From Rhizobiaceae bacterium (GTDB lineage Bacteria; Pseudomonadota; Alphaproteobacteria; Rhizobiales; Rhizobiaceae), in NCBI GenBank assembly GCA_029233925.1, contig JARGOX010000007.1:62001-126000 (forward strand): DNA of 64,000 bases, read 5' to 3'. Under the pieces are notes generated by a model, which made no database searches, was not told where the DNA came from, and saw nothing but the letters and a program-made list of their open reading frames with translations. The translations under genes and the position numbers were made by a program. This document shows, piece by piece, positions 40,624-48,644 of the stretch; position 1 is the stretch's first letter, and the number at the start of each line of letters is the position of its first letter.

Positions 40624-41583
40624 ATGGACGTTTTGCACAAAATACTCGTTGCACCATTTATCGATATGGTCGCAGCCCCGGATTTTTTCATGCAGGTTTT
40701 GTGGGAAGGGCTTGTTTCAGGGGTGCTTTACGCCCTGATCGCACTGGGTTTCGTGCTGATTTACAAGTCATCGCGCATTTTCAATTTTGCCCAGGGGATC
40801 ATGGTGGTCTTTGCCGCGCTGACACTGGTCGGACTGCACGAAAAGGGTGTACCGGCATTGCTTGCTGTACCCTTGACGCTTGTCGTCATGTTTGTGCTGG
40901 CTGTTGCGATTGAGCGCGTCGTTCTGCGCCCGCTGGTCAACCAGCCGGACGTCATCCTGTTCATGGCAACGATCGGAATCACGCTCTTTCTGATCGGTTT
41001 CGGCGAGATGATTTTCGGCGGCGAAAACAAGGTCATGATCACTGAACAATTGATGATCCCGACCGGCGCTTTCACCTTTGAGCCCTTTGGCGGGTTCCTG
41101 CTGATTGAGCAAAAAGACCTGACTGCGGTCGTCGGTGCGGGCATTCTGGTGCTTGTGCTGCTGGTGTTTCTCAATCGCTCGAAAATGGGGCGCGCCATAC
41201 GCGCTCTTGGCGATGATCATCAGGCGGCGCTGTCCGTCGGTATTTCATTGTCGACGATCTGGGTTCTGGTCTGGTTCATTGCAGGCATCATTGCGCTTGC
41301 GACCGGCATTGTCTGGGGCGCGCGCGCCGGTGTGTCGTTTGCATTGGAAGTGATTGCCTTCAAGGCTTTGCCGGTCCTGATGCTGGGCGGGCTGGAATCG
41401 GTGACCGGCGCCATCGTTGGCGGTCTGGCCATTGGCGTTCTGGAAAAGCTTTTTGAAATCTATTGGGGGCAACCGCTGATGGGCGGGAACACGGAAACAT
41501 GGTTCGCCTTTGTTTTTGCCCTGATCATACTGTTGTTCCGGCCGCAAGGGCTGTTCGGCGAAAAAATCATCGAACGCGTTTAA
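40624..41583 (+). CDS. Liv-type ABC permease (LivH-like), second importer
   Basis: This is a 319-residue permease with the LivH core VLWEGLVSGVLYALIALGFVLIYKSSRIFNFAQGIMVV. The ATPase-contact loop is GRAIRALGDDHQAALSVGISLSTIW, and the C-terminus LLFRPQGLFGEKIIERV is typical. It follows the ATPase by 14 bases, with GGGAT as a modest ribosome site. A poorly conserved ~35-residue N-terminal leader precedes the usual LivH start. Confidence 0.9.
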   Translation: MDVLHKILVAPFIDMVAAPDFFMQVLWEGLVSGVLYALIALGFVLIYKSSRIFNFAQGIMVVFAALTLVGLHEKGVPALLAVPLTLVVMFVLAVAIERVVLRPLVNQPDVILFMATIGITLFLIGFGEMIFGGENKVMITEQLMIPTGAFTFEPFGGFLLIEQKDLTAVVGAGILVLVLLVFLNRSKMGRAIRALGDDHQAALSVGISLSTIWVLVWFIAGIIALATGIVWGARAGVSFALEVIAFKALPVLMLGGLESVTGAIVGGLAIGVLEKLFEIYWGQPLMGGNTETWFAFVFALIILLFRPQGLFGEKIIERV

Positions 41584-41604
41584 TGCTCTGATTGGACCCA
41601 AGAT

Positions 41605-42681
41605 ATGCTTTATCGAATTACCGGCCAGTTCAAAACCAATTACCGCAGCGACTATGCGCTTTTCCCTGTGCGTCAGGACATGTTCCTGCTGGCCGTGATC
41701 CTGTTTTTTGCTTGGGTCGTCTTTCCGTTGATGGCCAGTGAATTCGCGTTTCAGACCTTGCTTATTCCCGTTTTGATCTATGCACTGGCGGCACTGGGAC
41801 TGAACATATTGACCGGCTATGCGGGGCAATTGTCACTGGGGACCGGTGCATTCATGGGCGTTGGCGCCTATGCCTGCTACAAGCTGGTTACGATTTTCCC
41901 GGATTTGAACCTGATGCTGGCCATTGGATTTTCGGGCCTGTTTTCGGCCGCCATAGGTTTGGCGTTCGGCTTGCCATCGCTGCGTATCAAGGGCTTCTAT
42001 CTGGCCATCGCCACATTGGCAGCCCAGTTCTTTCTGGTCTGGCTGTTCGAGAAGTGGTCCTGGCTTTACAATTACAATGCGTCCGGTGCAATTCAGGTTC
42101 CCACGATCGACATGTTCGGAATTACCGTGGCAGGGCCGACGGCTTCATCCATGGTGCAATATTATTTTGTCCTGTTCATTGTCTCGGTCATAACCCTACT
42201 GGCCATCAATATTACCCGCGGACGTATCGGCCGGATGTGGAAAGCGGTTCGCGACATGGATATTGCTGCCGAACTGGTTGGCATCAATCTGCTGCGGGCG
42301 AAATTGATCGCCTTTGGTGTTTCGTCATATATTGTCGGTGTTTCAGGTGCGCTGTTCGTGTTTTTGTGGCGCGGTGCGGCCGAACCAAACCTCTTTGACA
42401 TTCCACTGTCATTCAGAATTCTGTTTATCGCCATTATTGGCGGACTGGGATCTATTCTGGGCAATTTTCTCGGCGCCATCCTGATCATCGCGCTTCCGGT
42501 TATCCTGAATATCATTCCGGAAGCCTTTGGCGTGGAAGTTGATTCTTCCCTGCTGGAGCATATCAACATCATGATCATCGGAGCGCTGATCATTGCCGTG
42601 CTGATTATCGAGCCGCATGGATTGGCCAGGATCTGGGCGGTCATCCGGGAGAAGCTGATCATATGGCCATTCCCGCATTGA
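41605..42681 (+). CDS. Liv-type ABC permease (LivM-like), second importer
   Basis: This is a 358-residue permease. The LivM core is seen as LAALGLNILTGYAGQLSLGTGAFMGVGAYACYKL, then PSLRIKGFYLAIATLAAQFFLVWLFEK, the coupling loop GRMWKAVRDMDIAAELVGINLLRAKL, and the last helices ending in IIEPHGLARIW. The GQLSLG motif is fully conserved, unlike the first importer. It lies 21 bases after the LivH-like gene and 94 bases before the binding protein. Confidence 0.9.
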   Translation: MLYRITGQFKTNYRSDYALFPVRQDMFLLAVILFFAWVVFPLMASEFAFQTLLIPVLIYALAALGLNILTGYAGQLSLGTGAFMGVGAYACYKLVTIFPDLNLMLAIGFSGLFSAAIGLAFGLPSLRIKGFYLAIATLAAQFFLVWLFEKWSWLYNYNASGAIQVPTIDMFGITVAGPTASSMVQYYFVLFIVSVITLLAINITRGRIGRMWKAVRDMDIAAELVGINLLRAKLIAFGVSSYIVGVSGALFVFLWRGAAEPNLFDIPLSFRILFIAIIGGLGSILGNFLGAILIIALPVILNIIPEAFGVEVDSSLLEHINIMIIGALIIAVLIIEPHGLARIWAVIREKLIIWPFPH

Positions 42682-42775
42682 GGATAAAATGTGCCGCATG
42701 ATGGCATGCTGCCGTACCAATTCGGGGTGAGTTCGCCCGATCCAACAGGAAAAACGAACATATGGAGGAGAAACT

Positions 42776-44092
42776 ATGAAGTATCGTGTCAAAACTGCGC
42801 TGCTTGGCGCTGCGCTGGGACTTGGAACTATCCTGGCGGTGCCTCTGGCGTCGGCGCAGGAAAGCATCTACGCGCCAAACCTGTCTTATCGTACCGGTCC
42901 GTTTGCAGCCACCGGGATTCCTTTGATGAATGGTCAGCGCGATTATATCATGATGCTCAATGAGCGTGATGGTGGCGTCAATGGCGTGAAGATCGACTTC
43001 GACGAATGTGAGACCGGTTACAGCACCGAAAAGGGTGTTGAGTGCTACGAGAAGACCAAGTCGAAAGCGGTCGTAACGCAGCCCTGGTCAACAGGTATTA
43101 CCCTGCAGGTTCTGCCAAAGACCAATGTCGACAAAATTCCGATTCTTGCGCCCGGTTACGGCTTTTCGCCGATGTCCGACGGCAAGGTGTTTCAGTGGGC
43201 CTTCAATCCGCCGGCATCCTATTGGGATGGCGCATCGATGATGCTCAACCATATTTCCGGTGGTGATCTGGACAGCCTCAAGGGCAAGAAGGTTGCTCTT
43301 CTGCATCTCGATCATCCCTTCGGCAAGGAACCCATTCCCCTGTTTGAAACGCTGGCCGCAAAACACGGTTTTGAGTTTCTTCCGATTCCGGTCGGCTTGA
43401 AGGAAATGCAGAACCAGTCATCCCAGTGGCTGCAGGTGCGTCGTGAAAAACCCGATTACGTCCTGATGTGGGGCTGGGGTGCGATGAATGCCGGTGCCAT
43501 TACTGAAGCCATCAAAACCCGCTATCCGATGGATCAGTTCATTGGCATCTGGTGGTCCGGCCATGATGGTGACCTTCAGGCTGTTGGTGAAAAGGGCAAG
43601 GGTTACAAGTCCATCTCGTGGAGTGTCCCTATGAATGACGCTCCCGTTATGGCTGACGTCAAGAAATACGTTGTTGATGCCGGCAAATCGCTGCTCGACA
43701 AGCCCGAAGACATGGACACTGTTTTCTACCAGCGTGGTCTACTCATCTCGATGATTCTGGTGGAAGGCATTCGCTCTGCACAGAACGAGTTCGATACGAA
43801 GGTTGTCACCGCCGAGCAGCTTCGCTGGGGCCTCGAAAACCTGAAAATCGACGATGCCAGAATTGCTGAACTCGGCATGACCGGCATGATTGCGCCGTTC
43901 TCAACGAGTTGCGCTGACCATACGGGCCATTCGGGTGCCTGGATGCTGGAATGGGACGGCACAAAGTTTGTGACTGCTTCCGACATGTTGACCGCTGACC
44001 AGTCCGTCATCAAGCCGCTTGAAGCAGCCAAGGCTGCTGAATATGCAACGGCCAATGCACCATGGCCGGTCAACGAAGACTGCAAAATGTAG
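42776..44092 (+). CDS. Liv-type ABC periplasmic binding protein, second importer
   Basis: This is a 438-residue binding protein with a signal peptide ending at ASA before QESIYAP. The mature part is of the type I fold (RTGPFAATGIPLMNGQRDYIMMLNERDGGVNGVKIDFDECETGY). It is about 60 residues longer than classic LivK and belongs to the group found next to acyl-CoA synthetases. The cysteines in DECETGYSTEKGVECYE and near the end (CADHTGH, EDCKM) could form disulfides. GGAGGAG precedes the ATG. It is followed by a strong intercistronic stem. Confidence 0.9.
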   Translation: MKYRVKTALLGAALGLGTILAVPLASAQESIYAPNLSYRTGPFAATGIPLMNGQRDYIMMLNERDGGVNGVKIDFDECETGYSTEKGVECYEKTKSKAVVTQPWSTGITLQVLPKTNVDKIPILAPGYGFSPMSDGKVFQWAFNPPASYWDGASMMLNHISGGDLDSLKGKKVALLHLDHPFGKEPIPLFETLAAKHGFEFLPIPVGLKEMQNQSSQWLQVRREKPDYVLMWGWGAMNAGAITEAIKTRYPMDQFIGIWWSGHDGDLQAVGEKGKGYKSISWSVPMNDAPVMADVKKYVVDAGKSLLDKPEDMDTVFYQRGLLISMILVEGIRSAQNEFDTKVVTAEQLRWGLENLKIDDARIAELGMTGMIAPFSTSCADHTGHSGAWMLEWDGTKFVTASDMLTADQSVIKPLEAAKAAEYATANAPWPVNEDCKM

Positions 44093-44109
44093 CAAACCAA
44101 AACCTTTCT

Positions 44110-44129
44110 CTCCCGGCATTTGCCGGGAG
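44110..44129 (+). repeat. Intercistronic GC stem after second binding-protein gene
   Basis: CTCCCGGC (44110-44117) pairs with GCCGGGAG (44122-44129) around ATTT. No T tract follows, and a second small stem GGGATTCCC is adjacent. Its place after a binding-protein gene matches the stem at 14951-14981 in the first Liv operon, so a role in mRNA stability or differential expression is likely. Confidence 0.68.
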
Positions 44130-44190
44130 GGGATTCCCAGCCGTCAAAACCACCTATGCCCATCCTTGCCGCACAGAAAGGTTATCGCCG

Positions 44191-45033
44191 ATGACACAGG
44201 CCCCGACCCCAACCAATGAGACCAAAGCTGCGGGTTCGATTCTGTCGGTCAACAATATTGAGGTGATTTACGATCACGTCATTCTGGTCCTCAAGGGTGT
44301 GTCGCTGAATGTGGAAAAAGGCGGCATTGTTGCTCTTCTGGGCGCCAATGGTGCCGGTAAGACAACAACACTGAAGGCGATTTCGAACCTGCTTCATGCG
44401 GAGCGTGGCGAGGTTACCAAGGGAACGATCCTGTTTGAAGGCAATGAGGTTCAGTCCCTGTCGCCCAATGAATTGGTTCGCAGAGGTTGCATTCAGGTCA
44501 TGGAGGGCCGCCGCTGTTTTGGCCATCTGACCATTGAAGACAATCTTCTGGCCGGAAGCTACACGCGGCGCGATGGCAATGCGGCCATCAAACGCGACCT
44601 GGAACTGGTCTATGAATATTTTCCGCGGCTGCGTGAACGGCGTAGCAGCCAGGCAGGCTATACGTCCGGCGGCGAGCAGCAGATGACGGCAATCGGCCGG
44701 GCATTGATGTCCAAACCGAAAATGATCCTGCTTGATGAGCCCTCGATGGGGCTGGCGCCGCAATTGCAGGAAGAGATTTTTGAAATCGTGCGCAAGCTGA
44801 ATGAGCAGGAAGGCGTGTCTTTCCTGCTGGCCGAACAGAACACCAATATCGCCCTGCGCTATGCGACCTATGGATATATTCTGGAGTCCGGCAGGATTGT
44901 GCTCGATGGCGTTGCTGCCGACCTTCGGGAGAATGAAGACGTCAAGGAATTCTATCTCGGCGTTGGCGGCGAGGGCCGTCGATCCTTCCGTGATGTCAAG
45001 CACTACAAGCGCCGCAAAAGATGGCTGGCCTGA
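44191..45033 (+). CDS. Liv-type ABC ATPase (LivF-like), second importer
   Basis: This is a 280-residue ATPase. Walker A is GANGAGKTTTLK, the signature TSGGEQQMTAIGRAL, Walker B MILLDEPSMGLAPQ, and LAEQNTNIAL is the switch region. The C-terminus has a short basic tail (GRRSFRDVKHYKRRKRWLA) typical of LivF proteins in synthetase-linked importers, much shorter than the tail on the first LivF. ATG 44191 has AGAAAGG upstream; the frame back to 44062 overlaps the binding-protein gene and the stem. Confidence 0.9.
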   Translation: MTQAPTPTNETKAAGSILSVNNIEVIYDHVILVLKGVSLNVEKGGIVALLGANGAGKTTTLKAISNLLHAERGEVTKGTILFEGNEVQSLSPNELVRRGCIQVMEGRRCFGHLTIEDNLLAGSYTRRDGNAAIKRDLELVYEYFPRLRERRSSQAGYTSGGEQQMTAIGRALMSKPKMILLDEPSMGLAPQLQEEIFEIVRKLNEQEGVSFLLAEQNTNIALRYATYGYILESGRIVLDGVAADLRENEDVKEFYLGVGGEGRRSFRDVKHYKRRKRWLA

Positions 45034-45116
45034 CTGGCTGCATGAACATTGATCGTTTGATGGGTGCAGGATTGCGCAAGAAGCGTGCTTGACGCTGCCG
45101 TTATTGTCGTTAAATT

Positions 45117-45128
45117 GAACGTACGTTC
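45117..45128. promoter_or_regulatory. TetR-type operator, copy 2 (perfect palindrome)
   Basis: GAACGTACGTTC is a perfect 12-bp palindrome about 94 bases before the TetR regulator start, within TTGAACGTACGTTCA. It suggests autoregulation by the TetR protein and control of the leucine genes that follow. Confidence 0.7.
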
Positions 45129-45190
45129 ATTTCTTGGATTCGGTGGGAGTTGATCCGTGTCTGTTAGGCCAGTGTGGGAATAGGGGATAG

Positions 45191-45209
45191 CCCGGTGTCA
45201 CCGGGATTT
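45191..45209 (+). promoter_or_regulatory. Short GC palindrome in the TetR gene leader
   Basis: CCCGGTG (45191-45197) and CACCGGG (45199-45205) are inverted around a single T and are followed by ATTTT. It lies only 17 bases before the ATG and could be a weak terminator of the preceding operon, a small leader hairpin or a second operator. Confidence 0.4.
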
Positions 45210-45221
45210 TCGTGATTGATA

Positions 45222-45821
45222 ATGGCACGCAAAGTAGGTTCAGTTGGCGCCGAAACGGCTGACAGGGTTCGCCTGGCAGCACTGTCGCTGTTTGCACGTT
45301 ATGGCTATGCCGCGGTTTCGATGCGGCAGATCGGTCGCGAGATCGGCCTGCAGGCTGGTGCCATTTACAATCATTTTCCGACCAAACAGCACCTGCTGCG
45401 TGGTTTGCTGGTGGAGCACATGGAGCGTTTGCTGGCGACATGGGAATGCGCCCGTGATGAAAGCCTGCCGCCGCGTGAAGCATTGATTGCCTTTGTCCGT
45501 TTTCATATTCGCTATCATATGCAGTGTGGACCAGAGGTTTTCATTTCCTACATGGAGCTTCGTAATCTGGAAGAGCATAATTTTTTCGAAGTCGAGGAAT
45601 TACGCCGTCGCTACGAAATGAATCTGCGAAATATTCTGGCAAATGGTCGCGCCGATGGCGTGTTTTCCATCAGCGACCCACCCGTCGCGACCATGGGCAT
45701 CATCGCCATGCTGACCGGTATCACCAATTGGTACAAGGAGCATGGACGGCTTTCGCTGGAACAGATTGAAGAATTGTATATAGGCATGATTGTCGGCGCT
45801 GTTGGCATGAAGGAGATTTGA
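45222..45821 (+). CDS. TetR-family transcriptional regulator
   Basis: This is a 199-residue regulator with the TetR DNA-binding domain (ADRVRLAALSLFARYGYAAVSMRQIGREIGLQAGAIYNHFPTKQHLL) and an all-helical ligand domain. In alphaproteobacteria, TetR proteins located beside isovaleryl-CoA dehydrogenase genes often respond to CoA esters of branched-chain catabolism. The stop is three bases before the isovaleryl-CoA dehydrogenase start. The palindromes at 45117 and 37692 are its likely targets. The start is ATG 45222; the ribosome site is weak. Confidence 0.9.
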   Translation: MARKVGSVGAETADRVRLAALSLFARYGYAAVSMRQIGREIGLQAGAIYNHFPTKQHLLRGLLVEHMERLLATWECARDESLPPREALIAFVRFHIRYHMQCGPEVFISYMELRNLEEHNFFEVEELRRRYEMNLRNILANGRADGVFSISDPPVATMGIIAMLTGITNWYKEHGRLSLEQIEELYIGMIVGAVGMKEI

Positions 45822-45824
45822 GCG

Positions 45825-46988
45825 ATGTTTTCCACCGGCATGAATTTTGGACTTGGCGACGACGTGGATCAATTGCGTGAAACCGTTCGGCGGTTTTCGC
45901 AGGACAGGATTGCGCCGCTGGCTGGTCAGATTGACGAAAGCAACCAGTTTCCGATGCATCTGTGGCAGGAAATGGGGGCGCTCGGCCTGCTGGGCATGAC
46001 GGCCAATCCGGATTTCGGCGGCACCGGAATGGGCTATCTGGCGCATGCCGTGGCGATGGAAGAGATTTCACGTGCCTCCGCATCGGTCGGCCTTTCCTAT
46101 GGGGCGCATTCCAACCTTTGCGTCAATCAGATCAATCGCTGGGGAACGGACGAACAGAAGCAGAAATATCTACCGAAGCTGTGTTCCGGCGAGGATGTGG
46201 GTGCGCTTGCCATGTCGGAGCCGGGTGCGGGTTCGGATGTCGTGTCGATGCGGTTGCGGGCCGAGAAGCGCAATGATCGTTTTGTCCTCAACGGCAACAA
46301 GATGTGGATTACCAATGGACCGGATGCCAATACGCTGGTGGTCTATGCAAAGACCGACATGGAAGCCGGATCGCGCGGCATTACCGCCTTTTTGATCGAG
46401 AGAACCATGGCCGGTTTCTCGACCGCACAAAAGCTCGACAAGTTGGGCATGCGCGGTTCCAATACCTGCGAGCTGGTGTTTGAAGATTGTGAAGTGCCCT
46501 ATGGCAATATTCTCGGCGAAGAAGGCCAGGGTACCCGCATATTGATGTCTGGTCTCGACTATGAGCGGGTTGTTCTTGCCGGCGGACCGATCGGCATCAT
46601 GGCCGCCGCTCTGGATATCGTCGTGCCCTATGTGCATGATCGCAAACAATTTGGTACGCCGATCGGCGAATTTCAGCTGATGCAGGGCAAGCTGGCCGAC
46701 ATGTACACGACGATGAATGCCTGTCGCGCCTATGTTTATTCCGTGGCATCGGCCTGTGATCGCGGTGAAACCACCCGCAAAGACGCCGCCGGGTGTATTC
46801 TATACGCTGCCGAAAAGGCAACGCAGGTTGCGCTTGAAGCCATACAGGCGTTGGGTGGCAATGGTTACATCAACGAATATGGTACCGGCCGGTTGCTGCG
46901 TGATGCAAAACTCTATGAAATCGGTGCGGGGACATCAGAGATACGGCGGATGTTGATCGGCCGTGAAATGTTCGCCGAAACCGCCTGA
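45825..46988 (+). CDS. ivd: Isovaleryl-CoA dehydrogenase
   Basis: This is a 387-residue FAD acyl-CoA dehydrogenase that oxidises isovaleryl-CoA to 3-methylcrotonyl-CoA in leucine degradation. The catalytic Glu is placed in [17 protein letters not shown], the helix-G position that distinguishes isovaleryl-CoA dehydrogenase from short-chain enzymes. The other signatures are [20 protein letters not shown] and [41 protein letters not shown]. It is the first gene of the leucine block after tetR and is followed by the methylcrotonyl-CoA carboxylase genes. Confidence 0.95.
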   Translation: MFSTGMNFGLGDDVDQLRETVRRFSQDRIAPLAGQIDESNQFPMHLWQEMGALGLLGMTANPDFGGTGMGYLAHAVAMEEISRASASVGLSYGAHSNLCVNQINRWGTDEQKQKYLPKLCSGEDVGALAMSEPGAGSDVVSMRLRAEKRNDRFVLNGNKMWITNGPDANTLVVYAKTDMEAGSRGITAFLIERTMAGFSTAQKLDKLGMRGSNTCELVFEDCEVPYGNILGEEGQGTRILMSGLDYERVVLAGGPIGIMAAALDIVVPYVHDRKQFGTPIGEFQLMQGKLADMYTTMNACRAYVYSVASACDRGETTRKDAAGCILYAAEKATQVALEAIQALGGNGYINEYGTGRLLRDAKLYEIGAGTSEIRRMLIGREMFAETA

Positions 46989-47023
46989 TAACAGCAGCAA
47001 CAGATGAACCGGAACCCATATCC

Positions 47024-48631
47024 ATGACCGTTCTTTCCTCCAAGATCATGCCGACTTCACAGGGGTTTCGCGACAACAGCGCATCCATGAAGGATATGTT
47101 GAGCAAGATGGGCGAGGTTGCCAGCGCTGTTGAAAAAGGCGGTGCCGACCATGCCCGCGAGCGCCATGTGGGGCGCGGCAAGTTGCTGCCGCGCGAGCGC
47201 GTTCGGCGGCTGCTCGATGATAATTCGCCTTTTCTCGAGATCGGCCAGTTTGCGGCCTATGGCATGTATGGAGGCGATATTTCCAGCGCCGGACTGATCG
47301 CCGGCATCGGCCGGGTGTCCGGCCGCGATGTAATGATCCTGTGCAATGATGCGACCGTCAAAGGCGGGACCTATTACCCGCTGACGGTAAAAAAGCATCT
47401 GCGTGCGCAGGAAATCGCCATGGAGAACCGGCTGCCCTGTGTCTATCTGGTCGATAGCGGCGGCGCCAATCTGCCCAATCAGGACGAAGTCTTTCCCGAC
47501 CGTGATCATTTCGGTCGCATATTTTACAATCAGGCCAATATGTCGGCGATGGGGCTGTCGCAGATTGCCGTGGTGATGGGGTCATGTACCGCCGGTGGCG
47601 CCTATGTGCCGGCGATGTCTGACGAGACCATCATCGTGCGCGATCAGGGCACCATCTTTCTTGCCGGACCACCGCTGGTCAAGGCTGCAACCGGTGAGAT
47701 CGTCACGGCTGAGGATCTGGGCGGCGGTGATGTTCATACACGGCTGTCGGGCGTTGCAGACCATCTTGCCAATGACGATGCACATGCGCTGATTCTGGCC
47801 CGAAGAGCGGTTGCCAATCTCAATATACAAAGGCAGAGGCATGCCGATATTCAAACGCCGGAGGAGCCGCTCTATGACCCCGCTGAAATTGTCGGCATAG
47901 TGCCGCCTGACCTGAAGACGCCCTACGATATCAGGGAAGTGATCGCCAGGGTCGTTGACGGCTCGCGCTTTGATGAATTCAAGGCACGCTATGGTCCGAC
48001 CCTGGTGTGTGGTTTTGCACATGTGCATGGCATGCCGGTCGGCATCATTGGCAACAATGGCGTGTTGTTTTCGGAAAGTGCCGTCAAGGGCGCGCATTTT
48101 GTGGAACTGTGCTCGCAGCGCAAGATACCGCTGGTATTTCTCCAGAACATTACCGGCTTCATGGTGGGGCGGAAATATGAGGCAGGCGGGATTGCCAAGG
48201 ACGGCGCCAAACTGGTGACAGCCGTTGCCACCACCTCCGTGCCGAAAATCACCATTCTTGTCGGCGGCTCGTTCGGTGCGGGCAATTATGGAATGTGCGG
48301 TCGGTCCTATGGCCCGCGGTTCCTGTGGACGTGGCCCAACAGCCGCATATCGGTGATGGGGGGCGAGCAGGCTGCCGGTGTGCTTGCCAGCGTCAAACGT
48401 GATGGCATTGAACGCAAGGGCGGACAGTGGAGCCTCGATGAGGAACTGGCTTTCAAACAACCCATCATCGATCAGTTTGATGAGCAGGGGCATCCGCTTT
48501 ATGCATCAGCGCGCCTTTGGGACGACGGAATCATAGACCCGCGCAAGACGCGCGATGTTCTTGGGTTGTCCCTGTCGGTTGCGCTGAATGCTCCGATCGC
48601 TGAAACAAAATTCGGCCTGTTCCGGATGTAA
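47024..48631 (+). CDS. liuB: Methylcrotonyl-CoA carboxylase, carboxyltransferase (beta) subunit
   Basis: This is a 535-residue carboxyltransferase subunit that moves CO2 from carboxybiotin to 3-methylcrotonyl-CoA. The length is typical of MccB. Signature regions are [78 protein letters not shown] and [41 protein letters not shown]. It lies 35 bases after the dehydrogenase and 13 before the biotin-carrying subunit. Confidence 0.95.
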   Translation: MTVLSSKIMPTSQGFRDNSASMKDMLSKMGEVASAVEKGGADHARERHVGRGKLLPRERVRRLLDDNSPFLEIGQFAAYGMYGGDISSAGLIAGIGRVSGRDVMILCNDATVKGGTYYPLTVKKHLRAQEIAMENRLPCVYLVDSGGANLPNQDEVFPDRDHFGRIFYNQANMSAMGLSQIAVVMGSCTAGGAYVPAMSDETIIVRDQGTIFLAGPPLVKAATGEIVTAEDLGGGDVHTRLSGVADHLANDDAHALILARRAVANLNIQRQRHADIQTPEEPLYDPAEIVGIVPPDLKTPYDIREVIARVVDGSRFDEFKARYGPTLVCGFAHVHGMPVGIIGNNGVLFSESAVKGAHFVELCSQRKIPLVFLQNITGFMVGRKYEAGGIAKDGAKLVTAVATTSVPKITILVGGSFGAGNYGMCGRSYGPRFLWTWPNSRISVMGGEQAAGVLASVKRDGIERKGGQWSLDEELAFKQPIIDQFDEQGHPLYASARLWDDGIIDPRKTRDVLGLSLSVALNAPIAETKFGLFRM

Positions 48632-48644
48632 TTGGGAGACCATC

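Noticed and set aside
41605-42761. Minus-strand frames of 199 and 194 residues across the permease genes
   Set aside because: They lie antisense to conserved LivH/LivM genes and show no family motifs.
47582-48493. 303-residue minus-strand open frame inside the carboxyltransferase gene
   Set aside because: Same reason: it is antisense to a strongly conserved enzyme and has His/Arg-rich composition typical of shadow frames.
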